A stretch of 64,000 nt of DNA, from the NCBI RefSeq assembly GCF_001636345.1, contig NZ_KV440945.1, positions 3,057,354 through 3,121,353 of the forward strand, in the 5' to 3' direction. Under the pieces are notes generated by a model that worked only from the letters and a program-made list of their open reading frames with translations, had not been told where the DNA came from and did no database searches. Source of the stretch: Cytobacillus gottheilii. GTDB taxonomy: Bacteria > Bacillota > Bacilli > Bacillales > Cytobacillaceae. The translations under genes were made by a program, and so were the position numbers. Every line of letters starts with the position of its first letter. Position 1 is the first letter of the stretch. Positions 17,546-26,357 of this stretch are shown here, in pieces.

Positions 17546-18928
17546 TTAACTGTTCTTTTTAATCGTAAGTCCCGTGATTCCATAAAGGATCGTGAGCACT
17601 GGAGATAACAAGCAAAAGAACGCAAATGGCAGATATTCCATTGTTGACACATCTAAAACACCTGTTAGGAACACTCCGCATACACTCCATGGAACTAACG
17701 GATTAATAACCGTCCCTGCATCCTCTAATACTCGCGATAAATTTTTCAGGTGCAGGCCAGCTTTCGTAAATGCGTTTTGAAACGCACTGCCTGTTAGCAA
17801 AATGGACAGATACTGTTCACCTATTGTTATATTAATTCCAATCGCCGTACAAGCTGCCGCAGTAATAAGAACAGGAACCTTTTTCAAATGATTTTGAATG
17901 CCTTTTAATAAGGCTGGAAGGATCCCAAGCTTAATAAATAGACCTCCTAGCCCCAGAGCAAGCAATACAAGAGAGATAGAGAAAAACATGCTCTCCATAC
18001 CTCCTCTATTCAAAAGTGAATCAACTTGTTCTACCCCCGTATCAGATTGGAATCCTGCAAACAGAATCGTCATTAAGGCAGAAAAAGAAAAATCATTTTG
18101 AACGAAAAAGGCCAAGGCTGCCGCTGAAATCACTCCAGCTGAAAGAGTTAAAATAGAAGGCACCTTTTTTATTGCCAGTAAGGCTAAAATCGCAAAGGGA
18201 ATGAGAGAATACCATTTAATAAAGCCTAAATCCTTTAACGTCTCTTTGAATAAACTTATGGTCTGAAAATCCGCAGAGGCTTCCTGTGGTGAAAGAAATG
18301 CAAAAAAGATAAAGGACAATGCAAAAGCAGGAATTGTTGTCCATGCCATGTTCTTAATGTGTTCAAATAAATCCACTTTTACAATCATAGATGCCAAATT
18401 CGTTGTATCAGACAGCGGGGACATTTTATCGCCAAAAAAGGCACCAGAAATAACTGCCCCTGCAGTTATAGCGTCTGATAATCCTAAAGCACTGCTGATG
18501 CTCATAAACGCTACGCCCAAAGTCGCTGCTGTCGTAAGCGAGCTGCCAATGCTTAAACCAATTAGACTTGTAACAATAAAAACAATTGCATAATAGAATT
18601 GGCCATTTACGGTCTCTAAAGCCAAATAAATAAAAGTAGGGATCGTTCCGCTTGCCATCCAGCTGCTAATTAGCATGCCAATGAAAAAGAAGATAAAGAT
18701 TGCGCCAATTCCAGATTTTGCTCCTTCAAATATTCCTTCTTCAATATTTGAAACTGACACCCTTTTGCATAAACCATATAGAATCAATGTAATGATGGCG
18801 AAGATAATGGGAATATGAGGAGTTACCTCTAATCCGATAATCGAATAACTAACTCCTCCTATCACCAAAATGGTGATGATGATTGCTTCCCAGACTGATA
18901 TCTCTTGTGCTGACTTAACATGCTGCAT
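17546..18928 (-). CDS. NhaC-family antiporter (YheL-like), T-box regulated
   Basis: A 460-residue protein with about 11-12 membrane helices and NhaC-family motifs (SGAFFGDKMSPLSDTTNLA; INITIGEQYLSILLTG; EDAGTVINPLVPWS). The ATG at 18928 follows GTGGAGGG directly; an in-frame ATG seven codons upstream would overlap that ribosome site. The T-box leader upstream argues that the physiological substrate is tied to an amino acid. Comparative work proposed that T-box-controlled YheL-type NhaC proteins transport tyrosine. Whether this one moves Na+/H+, malate/lactate or tyrosine cannot be read from its sequence alone. Confidence 0.88.
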   Translation of the reverse strand: MQHVKSAQEISVWEAIIITILVIGGVSYSIIGLEVTPHIPIIFAIITLILYGLCKRVSVSNIEEGIFEGAKSGIGAIFIFFFIGMLISSWMASGTIPTFIYLALETVNGQFYYAIVFIVTSLIGLSIGSSLTTAATLGVAFMSISSALGLSDAITAGAVISGAFFGDKMSPLSDTTNLASMIVKVDLFEHIKNMAWTTIPAFALSFIFFAFLSPQEASADFQTISLFKETLKDLGFIKWYSLIPFAILALLAIKKVPSILTLSAGVISAAALAFFVQNDFSFSALMTILFAGFQSDTGVEQVDSLLNRGGMESMFFSISLVLLALGLGGLFIKLGILPALLKGIQNHLKKVPVLITAAACTAIGINITIGEQYLSILLTGSAFQNAFTKAGLHLKNLSRVLEDAGTVINPLVPWSVCGVFLTGVLDVSTMEYLPFAFFCLLSPVLTILYGITGLTIKKNS

Positions 18929-19069
18929 AAAAATCCCTCCACAATACATTCAAGCATTTCCTTTAAGTGTCCTATAAAATGCTAGAGATAGATGCACTTG
19001 TACTTTCATATAAATTAGCTGCTGTGTCGTATCATCAATAATGCTTCTAATTTATACTTTCCGAAAGTG

Positions 19070-19315
19070 CAAGCAGAAAAAGCCGAGCTTTTTCCCCTGT
19101 AGAAATAGGGACGAAATAGCTCCGCGTTACCACCCTAATTGATAAATAGGGATTTCTAGATGGAAACCATTATTTTATCCACTTCATTCGTTAATGTCAT
19201 TTTTTCACAGTTGTACTTGGAAATAAAGGCTGCCTGAATTTTCACCGTCTATTCAGTCTCTGGCTGCTGCACACCCATAATTCTACTCTTCGCTGCTGAC
19301 ATTGTATATCTACTT
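19070..19315 (-). promoter_or_regulatory. T-box leader (tRNA-sensing riboswitch), probable Tyr specifier
   Basis: On the minus strand the conserved T-box AGGGTGGTAACGCGG is present (revcomp of 19123-19137). It precedes GAGCTATTTCGTCCCT, whose 3' partner AGGGGAAAAAGCTC followed by a T-run makes the terminator. Upstream, an AGTAGA element (about 19282-19288), an apical stem CTGAAT/ATTCAG with GGTGAAA loop, and a base helix AATGTCA/TGACATT outline Stem I. The likely specifier loop reads AAG-UAC-AA (about 19212-19219). UAC is a tyrosine codon. The element ends about 140 bp before the NhaC start. T-box identity is firm; the specifier is a reading by eye. Confidence 0.9.
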
Positions 19316-19431
19316 TTTCACTTAAACGCTTTTAGGTATTAAAGTGTTATTTAATAATTAAACTATATCTGCTCCCTTTGAATGTGTCAAGAATTTTTTA
19401 AGGAATACAAATTTGCATAAAAAAACCGAAA

Positions 19432-19743
19432 GAGGCTGGGAAAAACGAAATTAATCTTTCTAAAAAACGAACATTCAATATCTTGGTTTAGGTATTTAAA
19501 CAAGTCCGTTCCATTGCGCTGCGGACCCTCGCTTTCCGTGGGGAGGAAGCTAAGCCTCCTCGGAGCAAGCTCCTGCGGGGTCTCAGCTTTTCCTCTATTG
19601 CCCACAGGAGTCGAGTGTCCTCCGCTCCATTTCACTCTGCTAATAAAATACATTTTATAATCGTAAAAAAACCGAATGATTAGAAAGATGACTTCCTAAC
19701 CATTCGGTTCTATGAGAGTGTTAAATACTTATGTCCCAGCCTC
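19432..19743. repeat. Composite dispersed repeat element
   Basis: The outer arms GAGGCTGGGA (19432-19441) and TCCCAGCCTC (19734-19743) are perfect inverted repeats. Between them, about 19507-19633 holds a GC-richer block (TTTCCGTGGGGAGGAAGC, AGCCTCCTCGGAGCA, CTGCGGGGTCTCAGC, ACAGGAGTCGAGTGTCC). I recognise this block as a repeat scattered through many Bacillaceae genomes. The GC content contrasts with the AT-rich flanks. The block appears non-coding: the minus-strand reading frame across it has no ribosome site. The prfC terminator lies inside the outer arms. Confidence 0.75.
19663..19710 (-). terminator. Terminator of prfC
   Basis: On the minus strand, AACCGAATGGTTAG pairs with CTAATCATTCGGTT and is followed by TTTTT. 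It is about 75 bp after the prfC stop, nested in the composite repeat. Confidence 0.9.
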
Positions 19744-19784
19744 ATATATAGTTCGGTTCAAAGCTCATGTCCAAACTCTTTATT

Positions 19785-21365
19785 TTACGACTGAGTGTCC
19801 ATTGGATTATATAATGCTACATCTGGATTTTTTTCCTGGAACCAGCGTAGTGCGAAATCATTTTCAAATAAAAATACGTACTTGTCATATCGATCTTTTA
19901 CAAGTAAACTGCGTGAACTGGAGAGGTTTTCATTTATGTCTTCTTTTTCAACCCAGCGCGTGATTTTAGAACCTAAACGTTCCATAAACACTTCAGTATT
20001 GTATTCATTTTTCATGCGATGTTCGAATACTTCAAATTGCAGCTGTCCTACAGCACCAAGCAGGTATTCATCTGTTTTAACCGTTTTAAATAGCTGAATG
20101 GCCCCTTCTTGCACAAGCTGTCCAATGCCTTTATGAAAATGCTTTTGCTTCATCACGTTTTTTGCTGTTACACGCATGAATAACTCAGGCGTGAATTGCG
20201 GCAATCGTTCATATTGGAAATTATTTTTTCCTACTGTCAAGGTATCGCCAATTTGATAGGTGCCTGGATCATAGATCCCTATAATATCTCCACTTACAGC
20301 TTCATCTACCGTGCTGCGATCATCTGCCATAAATTGAGTCGATTGAGCTAACTTGATCTGTTTGCTGAGACGTGGAACATTTACATTCATGCCTCTTTCA
20401 AACTTACCAGAACAAATGCGCAGAAAAGCAATCCGGTCACGGTGAGCAGGATTCATATTGGCTTGAATTTTAAAGATAAATCCTGAGAAATCCTCTGACA
20501 ATGGATCAATTTCTCCCTCCGTTGAATTACGCGGCTGCGGAGATGGAGCAAATTGCAGATAAGACTCTAAGAAGGTTTGCACGCCGAAATTTGTCAGTGC
20601 AGACCCAAAAAATACAGGCGTTAATTCCCCGTCTCGGATGCGCTCTCTAGAAAATTCATTGCCTGCTTCGTTTAACAGCATAATTTCTTCTAAAGTCTGT
20701 TCATATAAGCCAGATTCCTTTAAATCGTGGGCTCCCGCTATCTCTCCTTCATCATTCAGAGAAATAAAGCGCTCATCCTCTTCCACACGGAACTGTTCAA
20801 TCCGATTATTGAAACGATCATAAATGCCTAGGAATTCTTTTCCCATTCCAATCGGCCAGTTCATTGGATATGATTCAATTCCCATTACTTCTTCAAGCTC
20901 TGCAAGAAGTTCCAATGGTGTTTTTCCTTGGCGGTCAAGTTTGTTAATAAATGTAAAAATAGGAATACCTCTCATACGGCAAACCTTAAATAACTTTAGT
21001 GTTTGAGCTTCTATCCCTTTTGCAGAATCAATGATCATGACTGCACTATCAACAGCCGTTAATGTTCTATATGTGTCTTCACTGAAATCCTGGTGACCAG
21101 GTGTATCCAAAATGTTTACGCGGGCTCCATTATAATCAAACTGCATGACACTTGACGTAACAGAAATTCCACGCTGCTTCTCAATTTCCATCCAGTCACT
21201 GGTTGCGTATTTACCAGTTTTCTTTCCCTTTACAGTTCCAGCATCTCTAATCGCTCCGCCAAATAACAGAAGCTTTTCCGTTAATGTTGTTTTGCCTGCA
21301 TCCGGGTGGGATATTATAGCAAATGTTCTTCTTGATAAAACTTGATCTTTTAAATTTTTAGACAT
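19785..21365 (-). CDS. prfC: Peptide chain release factor 3
   Basis: A 526-residue translational GTPase that recycles RF1/RF2 from the ribosome. G-domain motifs are G1 SHPDAGKTT (about residues 19-27), G2 region RGISVTSS, G3 DTPGHQDF and G4 NKLD. An RF3-type domain II follows, with a C-terminal domain containing [14 protein letters not shown]. Length matches RF3 (about 525-530). The gene stands alone with its own terminator. B. subtilis, as I recall, lacks RF3, so its presence helps place the organism elsewhere in the family. Confidence 0.96.
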   Translation of the reverse strand: MSKNLKDQVLSRRTFAIISHPDAGKTTLTEKLLLFGGAIRDAGTVKGKKTGKYATSDWMEIEKQRGISVTSSVMQFDYNGARVNILDTPGHQDFSEDTYRTLTAVDSAVMIIDSAKGIEAQTLKLFKVCRMRGIPIFTFINKLDRQGKTPLELLAELEEVMGIESYPMNWPIGMGKEFLGIYDRFNNRIEQFRVEEDERFISLNDEGEIAGAHDLKESGLYEQTLEEIMLLNEAGNEFSRERIRDGELTPVFFGSALTNFGVQTFLESYLQFAPSPQPRNSTEGEIDPLSEDFSGFIFKIQANMNPAHRDRIAFLRICSGKFERGMNVNVPRLSKQIKLAQSTQFMADDRSTVDEAVSGDIIGIYDPGTYQIGDTLTVGKNNFQYERLPQFTPELFMRVTAKNVMKQKHFHKGIGQLVQEGAIQLFKTVKTDEYLLGAVGQLQFEVFEHRMKNEYNTEVFMERLGSKITRWVEKEDINENLSSSRSLLVKDRYDKYVFLFENDFALRWFQEKNPDVALYNPMDTQS

Positions 21366-21614
21366 GTATCTTCCTCACAACTTTCATTTGTCATACCCTC
21401 AATTGTATCGTCCGCCGCAAGAGTTTGCAATCCTCTTTTCTTGTCAGTGTTTTTCTTGATATTCATATGCTTATCCTTTACTTCAAAGGGTATAATTCTA
21501 CAAGTTTGTTTCTTCGATCACTGGTATCTCTATTTTAAACATATTCACATGTTGTCAGTCCGTTTGTACATAATACAAATATTGCAGCTTTGAATACTTT
21601 ATTGAGGTGATATT

Positions 21615-22832
21615 ATGAATTTCATTTGGGGCCTTTTCGGAATCATTGTTGTCCTTGGCATCGGCTTCCTTTTATCAAATAACCGAAGCTCCATCAAGCT
21701 CAGAACTATTTTATCCGGGTTAGCGATTCAAATTCTCTTTGGCTTTCTTGTTCTAAAATGGGAAACAGGAAGAAGTGTATTAAACTGGTTAACAATGCGG
21801 GTAAATGATATTATCAGCTATGCAAATGAAGGAATTAACTTCTTATTTGGCGGCATTTTCACGGAACAGTCTGGCATTACTTCCGTTTTTGCTTTTCAAG
21901 TATTACCGGTTGTTATTTTCTTTTCGTCTTTAATTTCTGTACTCTACTATCTAAAGATTATGCAATTTTTTATTAAGATTCTGGGTGGAGGTCTTTCTTG
22001 GCTCTTAGGAACTCGCAAAGCAGAATCTCTTTCCGCTGCAGCAAATATTTTTGTGGGACAAACGGAGGCACCCCTTGTTGTCAAACCGTATATTGCCCGC
22101 ATGTCTCAATCTGAGCTGTTCGCAGTGATGACTGGCGGACTTGCATCCGTTGCCGGCTCCGTTCTGATTGGATATTCATTGCTTGGCGTTCCATTAGAAT
22201 ATTTAATAGCTGCCAGCTTTATGGCTGCCCCTGCCGGCCTTGTAATGGCCAAGCTAATCTTGCCAGAAACAGAGGGCATAGAAGAACCGAAGGAATTTGA
22301 GATGGACGATGACAAAGATGCAGCCAATGTCATTGATGCTGCCGCAAAAGGAGCAAGTGTCGGCCTTAATCTTGCTCTTAATATCGGGGCAATGCTTCTT
22401 GCATTTATCGCCATTGTTGCTCTGCTGAATGGTCTTTTAAGCGGAATCGGCAGTCTATTTGGATATGGAGATATTTCAATTGAGATGATTCTAGGCTATG
22501 TCTTCTCACCGCTTGCATTCGCAATCGGAGTACCATGGGACGAAGCTGTTACAGCCGGCAATTTCATTGGCCAAAAGCTTGTTCTAAATGAATTCGTTGC
22601 ATATTCAGCTTTTGCACCTGAAATCGATCAGCTGACAGACAAAACCGTTGCCATTATTAGCTTTGCTTTGTGCGGATTTGCCAATATTTCCTCTCTCGGC
22701 ATCCTTTTAGGCGGACTTGGAAATCTGGCACCTAATCGCCGTGCAGACATTGCAAAGCTTGGCATAAAAGCTGTTATTGCCGGTGCACTTGCTTCTTTGC
22801 TTAGTGCAGCAATTGCTGGAATGTTATTCTAA
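21615..22832 (+). CDS. nupC: Concentrative nucleoside transporter, NupC family
   Basis: This 405-residue membrane protein is of the CNT family, which imports nucleosides with H+ or Na+. Signature segments are FVGQTEAPLVVKPYI and MTGGLASVAGSVLIGY in the first half, and IGVPWDEAVTAGNFIGQKLVLNEFVAY and ALCGFANISSLGILLGGL in the second. About ten helices are predicted. Length matches the Bacillus NupC, NupG and PsuT/YutK group (about 400), and which of these it is remains open. No purine riboswitch or PurR box is visible upstream. It is monocistronic. Confidence 0.92.
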   Translation: MNFIWGLFGIIVVLGIGFLLSNNRSSIKLRTILSGLAIQILFGFLVLKWETGRSVLNWLTMRVNDIISYANEGINFLFGGIFTEQSGITSVFAFQVLPVVIFFSSLISVLYYLKIMQFFIKILGGGLSWLLGTRKAESLSAAANIFVGQTEAPLVVKPYIARMSQSELFAVMTGGLASVAGSVLIGYSLLGVPLEYLIAASFMAAPAGLVMAKLILPETEGIEEPKEFEMDDDKDAANVIDAAAKGASVGLNLALNIGAMLLAFIAIVALLNGLLSGIGSLFGYGDISIEMILGYVFSPLAFAIGVPWDEAVTAGNFIGQKLVLNEFVAYSAFAPEIDQLTDKTVAIISFALCGFANISSLGILLGGLGNLAPNRRADIAKLGIKAVIAGALASLLSAAIAGMLF

Positions 22833-22872
22833 GCACTCTTTCTATTCAGTCTAATGAATTATATATGAAAAT

Positions 22873-22910
22873 AAAAAGGTAATTGCTTCTGAATTCGCAA
22901 TTACCTTTTT
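22873..22910. terminator. Bidirectional terminator between nupC and treA
   Basis: AAAAAGGTAATTGC pairs with GCAATTACCTTTTT around a 10-nt loop, with T-rich tails on both strands. It ends 4 bp from the treA stop. Confidence 0.93.
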
Positions 22911-22913
22911 ATT

Positions 22914-24599
22914 TTATTTCTTTAAATAATAAACGATCGATTCATACGGCCGAAGCTTTATCTCGGCAAACGGCTCTGGAGAGTGCTCATAATTTGAAAG
23001 CAGTATCTCAGCCTTATAGCCATCAATATTTTCTTCGTCCGGCAGCTTAAAGGATGCCGAATCAGCATAAAAGTTGTTGACTACAAGCAATTTATCATTC
23101 TCTCCATTGCGTATATAAGCAAATATTCGCTCATCGTTTTCAGCCAGCAGCTGATAGTCACCTGCTGTAATTATGTCATACTGTTTACGAAGGCTGATTA
23201 GCTTTTTGTAATGATAAAAAATGGAATCTTCATCTTTTAATGCATTTTCTGCATTAATTTTTTCGTAATTTCCCGCCACATTAATCCATGGAGTGCTGCT
23301 TGTAAAACCTGCATGAGGCTGACTATTCCACTGCACTGGTGTACGAGAATTATCCCGTGATTTGCTCTTGAGGATCTCAATGATTTCTGCTTCACTTTTC
23401 CCTTGCTGCTGCATGAGTTTATACATGTTAAGAGATTCAACATCTCGATACTCATCAATTGATTCAAAGCCCGGATTTGTCATCCCAAACTCTTCTCCCT
23501 GATAAATATATGGCGTTCCTTGCATCATATGAATGGTTGTCGCAAGCATTTTAGCTGATTCAAGGTGATACTCCTTGTCATTACCATAGCGTGAAACGAC
23601 ACGGGGCTGATCATGGTTGCACCAGAAAAGAGCATTCCATCCGCCGCCTTTATGCATACCTGTTTGCCATTCAGATAAAATTTGCTTTAGTTTAATAAAA
23701 TCAAAATCCGCTAGAGCCCATTTCTCGCCATTAGGGTAATCTACTTTTAAATGATGAAAATTAAATGTCATGCTTAGTTCCGTCTGGTTTGGGTTTGAAT
23801 ACTGAATACAATGTTCAATACTAGTAGATGACATTTCTCCCACTGTTAAGGAGTCATATTTAGAAAAAACGTTTTGGTTCATTTCATGCATGTATTCATG
23901 AACTCTCGGCCCATCTGTATAGAACTTACGGCCGTCACCTGGCGGAATGGACCCATCATCATCGGCATAGCTCTGATCCTTTGAGATAAGGTTAATCACA
24001 TCCAATCGAAAGCCATCAACACCTTTCTCAAACCAGAAGTGCATCATATCATATAGCTTTTGGCGCAGTTCTTCGTTTTCCCAATTTAAATCTGCCTGTG
24101 TAACATCAAATAGATGCAAATAATATTGGCCAGTCTGTTCATCAAGCTTCCAGGCAGAACCTCCAAACTTAGACTGCCAATTATTTGGCTCGCTTCCATC
24201 TTCCTTTGGCTCTTTCCAAATATAATAATCTCTGTAAGGATTATTGCGAGATTTTCTCGCTTCCTGAAACCAGTCATGCTCCGTCGATGTATGATTAACA
24301 ACAATATCCATAATTACTTTAATGCCGCGTACATGAGCTTCCTTCAAGAGACTTTCAAAATCATTCATAGTCCCATATTCGGCTTGAATACGGAAGTAAT
24401 CGCTAATATCATACCCGTTATCTCGCTGAGGAGAAGCATAGATGGGCGTAAGCCATAAACAATCAACTCCAAGCTCCTTTAAGTAATCGAGCTTATCAAT
24501 AATTCCAGGCAAATCTCCTACTCCATTTCCAGTCGTATCATTAAAACTTTTCGGATAAATTTGATATACTACAGCTTTTTTCCACCATGGTTCATTCAC
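22914..24599 (-). CDS. treA: Trehalose-6-phosphate hydrolase (GH13 alpha,alpha-phosphotrehalase)
   Basis: A 561-residue cytosolic GH13 enzyme that splits trehalose 6-phosphate into glucose and glucose 6-phosphate. The (beta/alpha)8 barrel shows DIVVNHTS, DGFRLDVINLIS (nucleophile Asp), VGEMSS (acid/base Glu) and CNHDQPRVVSRYG. Its sequence tracks B. subtilis TreA closely (WWKKAVVYQIYPKSFNDT, EEFGMTNP, SRDNSRTPVQW), which separates it from oligo-1,6-glucosidase. The start is a GTG preceded by AGGTGTGA. TreP and TreR are not adjacent, but two TreR-like operators flanking a cre-like site lie upstream. Confidence 0.93.
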   Translation of the reverse strand: MNEPWWKKAVVYQIYPKSFNDTTGNGVGDLPGIIDKLDYLKELGVDCLWLTPIYASPQRDNGYDISDYFRIQAEYGTMNDFESLLKEAHVRGIKVIMDIVVNHTSTEHDWFQEARKSRNNPYRDYYIWKEPKEDGSEPNNWQSKFGGSAWKLDEQTGQYYLHLFDVTQADLNWENEELRQKLYDMMHFWFEKGVDGFRLDVINLISKDQSYADDDGSIPPGDGRKFYTDGPRVHEYMHEMNQNVFSKYDSLTVGEMSSTSIEHCIQYSNPNQTELSMTFNFHHLKVDYPNGEKWALADFDFIKLKQILSEWQTGMHKGGGWNALFWCNHDQPRVVSRYGNDKEYHLESAKMLATTIHMMQGTPYIYQGEEFGMTNPGFESIDEYRDVESLNMYKLMQQQGKSEAEIIEILKSKSRDNSRTPVQWNSQPHAGFTSSTPWINVAGNYEKINAENALKDEDSIFYHYKKLISLRKQYDIITAGDYQLLAENDERIFAYIRNGENDKLLVVNNFYADSASFKLPDEENIDGYKAEILLSNYEHSPEPFAEIKLRPYESIVYYLKK

Positions 24600-24690
24600 T
24601 ATTCATCACACCTGTTGTTAGTTTTATTGTTTCACCAAGACTTTTACTGGTAAATATTATTCTTTGTTTTAATTTCACCAAGCGCCCTTA

Positions 24691-24742
24691 CTTGTATATA
24701 CATGTTATCTGTTTTCGCTTTCATTTTAACTTGTATAAACAT
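24691..24742 (-). promoter_or_regulatory. TreR-like operators flanking a cre-like site upstream of treA
   Basis: CTTGTATATACATG (24691-24704) and CTTGTATAAACAT (24730-24742) resemble the palindromic TreR operator TTGTATATACAA. Between them, TGTTTTCGCTTTCA (24710-24723; reverse TGAAAGCGAAAACA) fits the CcpA cre consensus. The arrangement is consistent with induction by trehalose 6-phosphate and glucose repression of treA. About 92 bp separate the nearest operator from the start codon. Confidence 0.75.
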
Positions 24743-24811
24743 TACAGTCAAATCATTCGTTATAGCCATTTATTCACTTTTTATCCTTCTTGATGTCCTT
24801 TCAAAACATAA

Positions 24812-24848
24812 AAACCAAAAAAGCTCAAATCCCGAAAGATTTGAGCCT
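24812..24848 (-). terminator. Terminator of tatA
   Basis: On the minus strand, GCTCAAATC pairs with GATTTGAGC around a 6-nt loop (TTTCGG) and is followed by TTTTTTGGTTTT. Confidence 0.93.
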
Positions 24849-24877
24849 CGCATATTTATAGGAACGTGTACAGAATC

Positions 24878-25075
24878 CTAATCTTTACTTAAAGAATTCT
24901 TTGGTTTGTCTTTAGGTTCATCTTCATCAGAAGTTAAATCTCTTGCAGAGTTTTTAAATTCTTTTAGAGTTTGTCCAAAAGCACGGCCAATTTCCGGCAA
25001 TTTTTTAGGTCCAAAGATTATAAGTGCTAATACTAATATAAGAATTAAACCTGGAATACCTATATTTGATAACAT
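24878..25075 (-). CDS. tatA: Sec-independent translocase subunit TatA
   Basis: A 65-residue subunit of the twin-arginine export pore. One N-terminal helix (residues 6-20, [21 protein letters not shown]) carries the conserved FGP hinge, followed by an amphipathic helix ([15 protein letters not shown]) and a charged tail. Start choice: AAGGAG is 8 nt before the ATG at 25075; the GTG three codons upstream overlaps the ribosome site. No tatC is adjacent, so it must work with a TatC encoded elsewhere. Confidence 0.95.
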   Translation of the reverse strand: MLSNIGIPGLILILVLALIIFGPKKLPEIGRAFGQTLKEFKNSARDLTSDEDEPKDKPKNSLSKD

Positions 25076-25219
25076 AACAACCACTCCTTTACCTGCATCA
25101 TAGACGAAGATAAACAGAAATTCAAGTAACCCGGTAATATGCCCATATCAAAATCACCTTTGTCAATGGCAGGTAAACCTGCTGAAGCTTCTTCTAACTC
25201 CAGGTCTCTCTTCCCTTAA

Positions 25220-25256
25220 AAATAAAAAAGTAACATAGCTTCTGCCATGTTACTTT
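25220..25256 (-). terminator. Terminator overlapping the 3' end of the wall-hydrolase gene
   Basis: On the minus strand, AAAGTAACATG pairs with ATGTTACTTT and is followed by TTTTATTTTT. The 5' arm includes the last codons and stop of the gene. Confidence 0.9.
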
Positions 25257-25855
25257 GCAAAACGGTGTTTTCCAATTTCACCTGTAACGGTTTGAGCTCT
25301 TAACCAGATGCTATTCGTCAAATCCGGATTAAAGAAATAAACAGCTTCGTTATCCACTTGTCCCTCTAGAGCTATTGCCTCATTTACTGCCTTTTTTGCC
25401 TCTTTATCAGCTGGTTTATTGATGCTTCCATTGTCGACAGGCTGAAACTGTCTCTTTTCATAAATCACTTGCTTAATGCTATCAGGAAATCGCTCATCTT
25501 CTACTCGGTTTAAAACAACTTGAGCCACTGCAACCTTTCCTTTATAAGGTTCACCTTTTGCTTCAGCATGAACAAGCCTGGCAAGCAAGTCTTTCTCTTT
25601 CTTGGATATTGTATTAGGAATAATTAATTTATCTTCAGAATGAATAGCTTCTGCTGACAAATGATTAACTTCTTTTAATTCCAGCTCTGATACGGAGAAT
25701 TTCAGTGCCACATCATATAATGTTTCCTGATCCTTAACATTGTAAATCGTAACAGAGTCCAGCGTTTCAGCATTTATTTTCTTTGGTTCAGTAAATGTAT
25801 ATTGGAATGAGACCATGACAATAGCGGCAATCATGCTTAGAACAAATTTTTTCAT
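25250..25855 (-). CDS. Cell wall hydrolase, SleB/CwlJ family, with LysM-like region
   Basis: This 201-residue exported enzyme starts with a signal peptide (residues 1-24, KKFVLSMIAAIVMVSFQY). A LysM-like segment follows (about 35-80, VTIYNVKDQETLYDVALKFSVSELELKEVN), then the hydrolase_2 domain (about 86-200, LARLVHAEAKGEPYKGKVAVAQVVLNRV; FQPVDNGSIN; AVYFFNP). The active-site glutamate of SleB-type lytic transglycosylases should be the E of HAEAKGEP. GGAGG precedes the ATG at 25855; the upstream in-frame ATG is discarded. The architecture is close to B. subtilis YkvT. It may act in spore cortex or vegetative wall turnover. Confidence 0.88.
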   Translation of the reverse strand: MKKFVLSMIAAIVMVSFQYTFTEPKKINAETLDSVTIYNVKDQETLYDVALKFSVSELELKEVNHLSAEAIHSEDKLIIPNTISKKEKDLLARLVHAEAKGEPYKGKVAVAQVVLNRVEDERFPDSIKQVIYEKRQFQPVDNGSINKPADKEAKKAVNEAIALEGQVDNEAVYFFNPDLTNSIWLRAQTVTGEIGKHRFAK

Positions 25856-26125
25856 TCGTTCTCCTCCATTCATTATAGTCTCGGAACAACAGAAACTACT
25901 GTAACACATTGTTCAAGAACGGGACAAACTTAATCTTTTCCATGGTTAATCTGGTAAAATCTTGTTCCGTCATTCTTCTTGCTAAAACATTAAAAGCTTT
26001 TTACTAGAAATTTCTTATTTTTTTGCTATAATGAAGACGTAATGTGGAACGCTAACCATTTTTAAACAAATACTTTACAAGTATGTAAAGACTGAGACTC
26101 TTGAATATAATTTCATATCGTTTTA

Positions 26126-26219
26126 TGTAGGGGAACCGCTCTGCGGTTGAGATTTCATTATATAATGATAACCCTTTGAACCTGATCTGGCTGATACCAG
26201 CGTAGGGAACATAATGTAA
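26126..26219 (+). promoter_or_regulatory. TPP riboswitch (THI element)
   Basis: The conserved thiamine pyrophosphate aptamer is present: GGGGAACCGCTCTGCGGTTGAGA, then ACCCTTTGAACCTGATCTGG, then ATACCAGCGTAGGGAA. A terminator hairpin follows 25 nt downstream, so ligand binding should cause premature termination of the thiY operon. The 502 bp between the wall-hydrolase gene and thiY hold only this element, its terminator and presumably the promoters. Confidence 0.97.
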
Positions 26220-26244
26220 AGCAATATTATGCTTATTTATTATG

Positions 26245-26273
26245 TCCCCTGGCTGCAGCAGCCAGGGGTTTTA
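26245..26273 (+). terminator. Riboswitch-controlled terminator
   Basis: CCCCTGGCTGCAGCAGCCAGGGG is a perfect GC-rich hairpin followed by TTTTATGTTT. It is the expression platform of the TPP riboswitch. Confidence 0.93.
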
Positions 26274-26357
26274 TGTTTATAAGGGAATTGTTCCATACTA
26301 CTCATATGACATTAACTGAGATCTTCACGGAATGATCTTCACAATGAGGAGGATATT

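Noticed and set aside
19387-19653. 88-codon minus-strand ORF across the GC-rich repeat
   Set aside because: It has no ribosome site and lies over the dispersed non-coding repeat, a known source of false ORFs.
21366-21614. Purine riboswitch before the nucleoside transporter
   Set aside because: No TATAA...CCTAAT core or paired loops were found.
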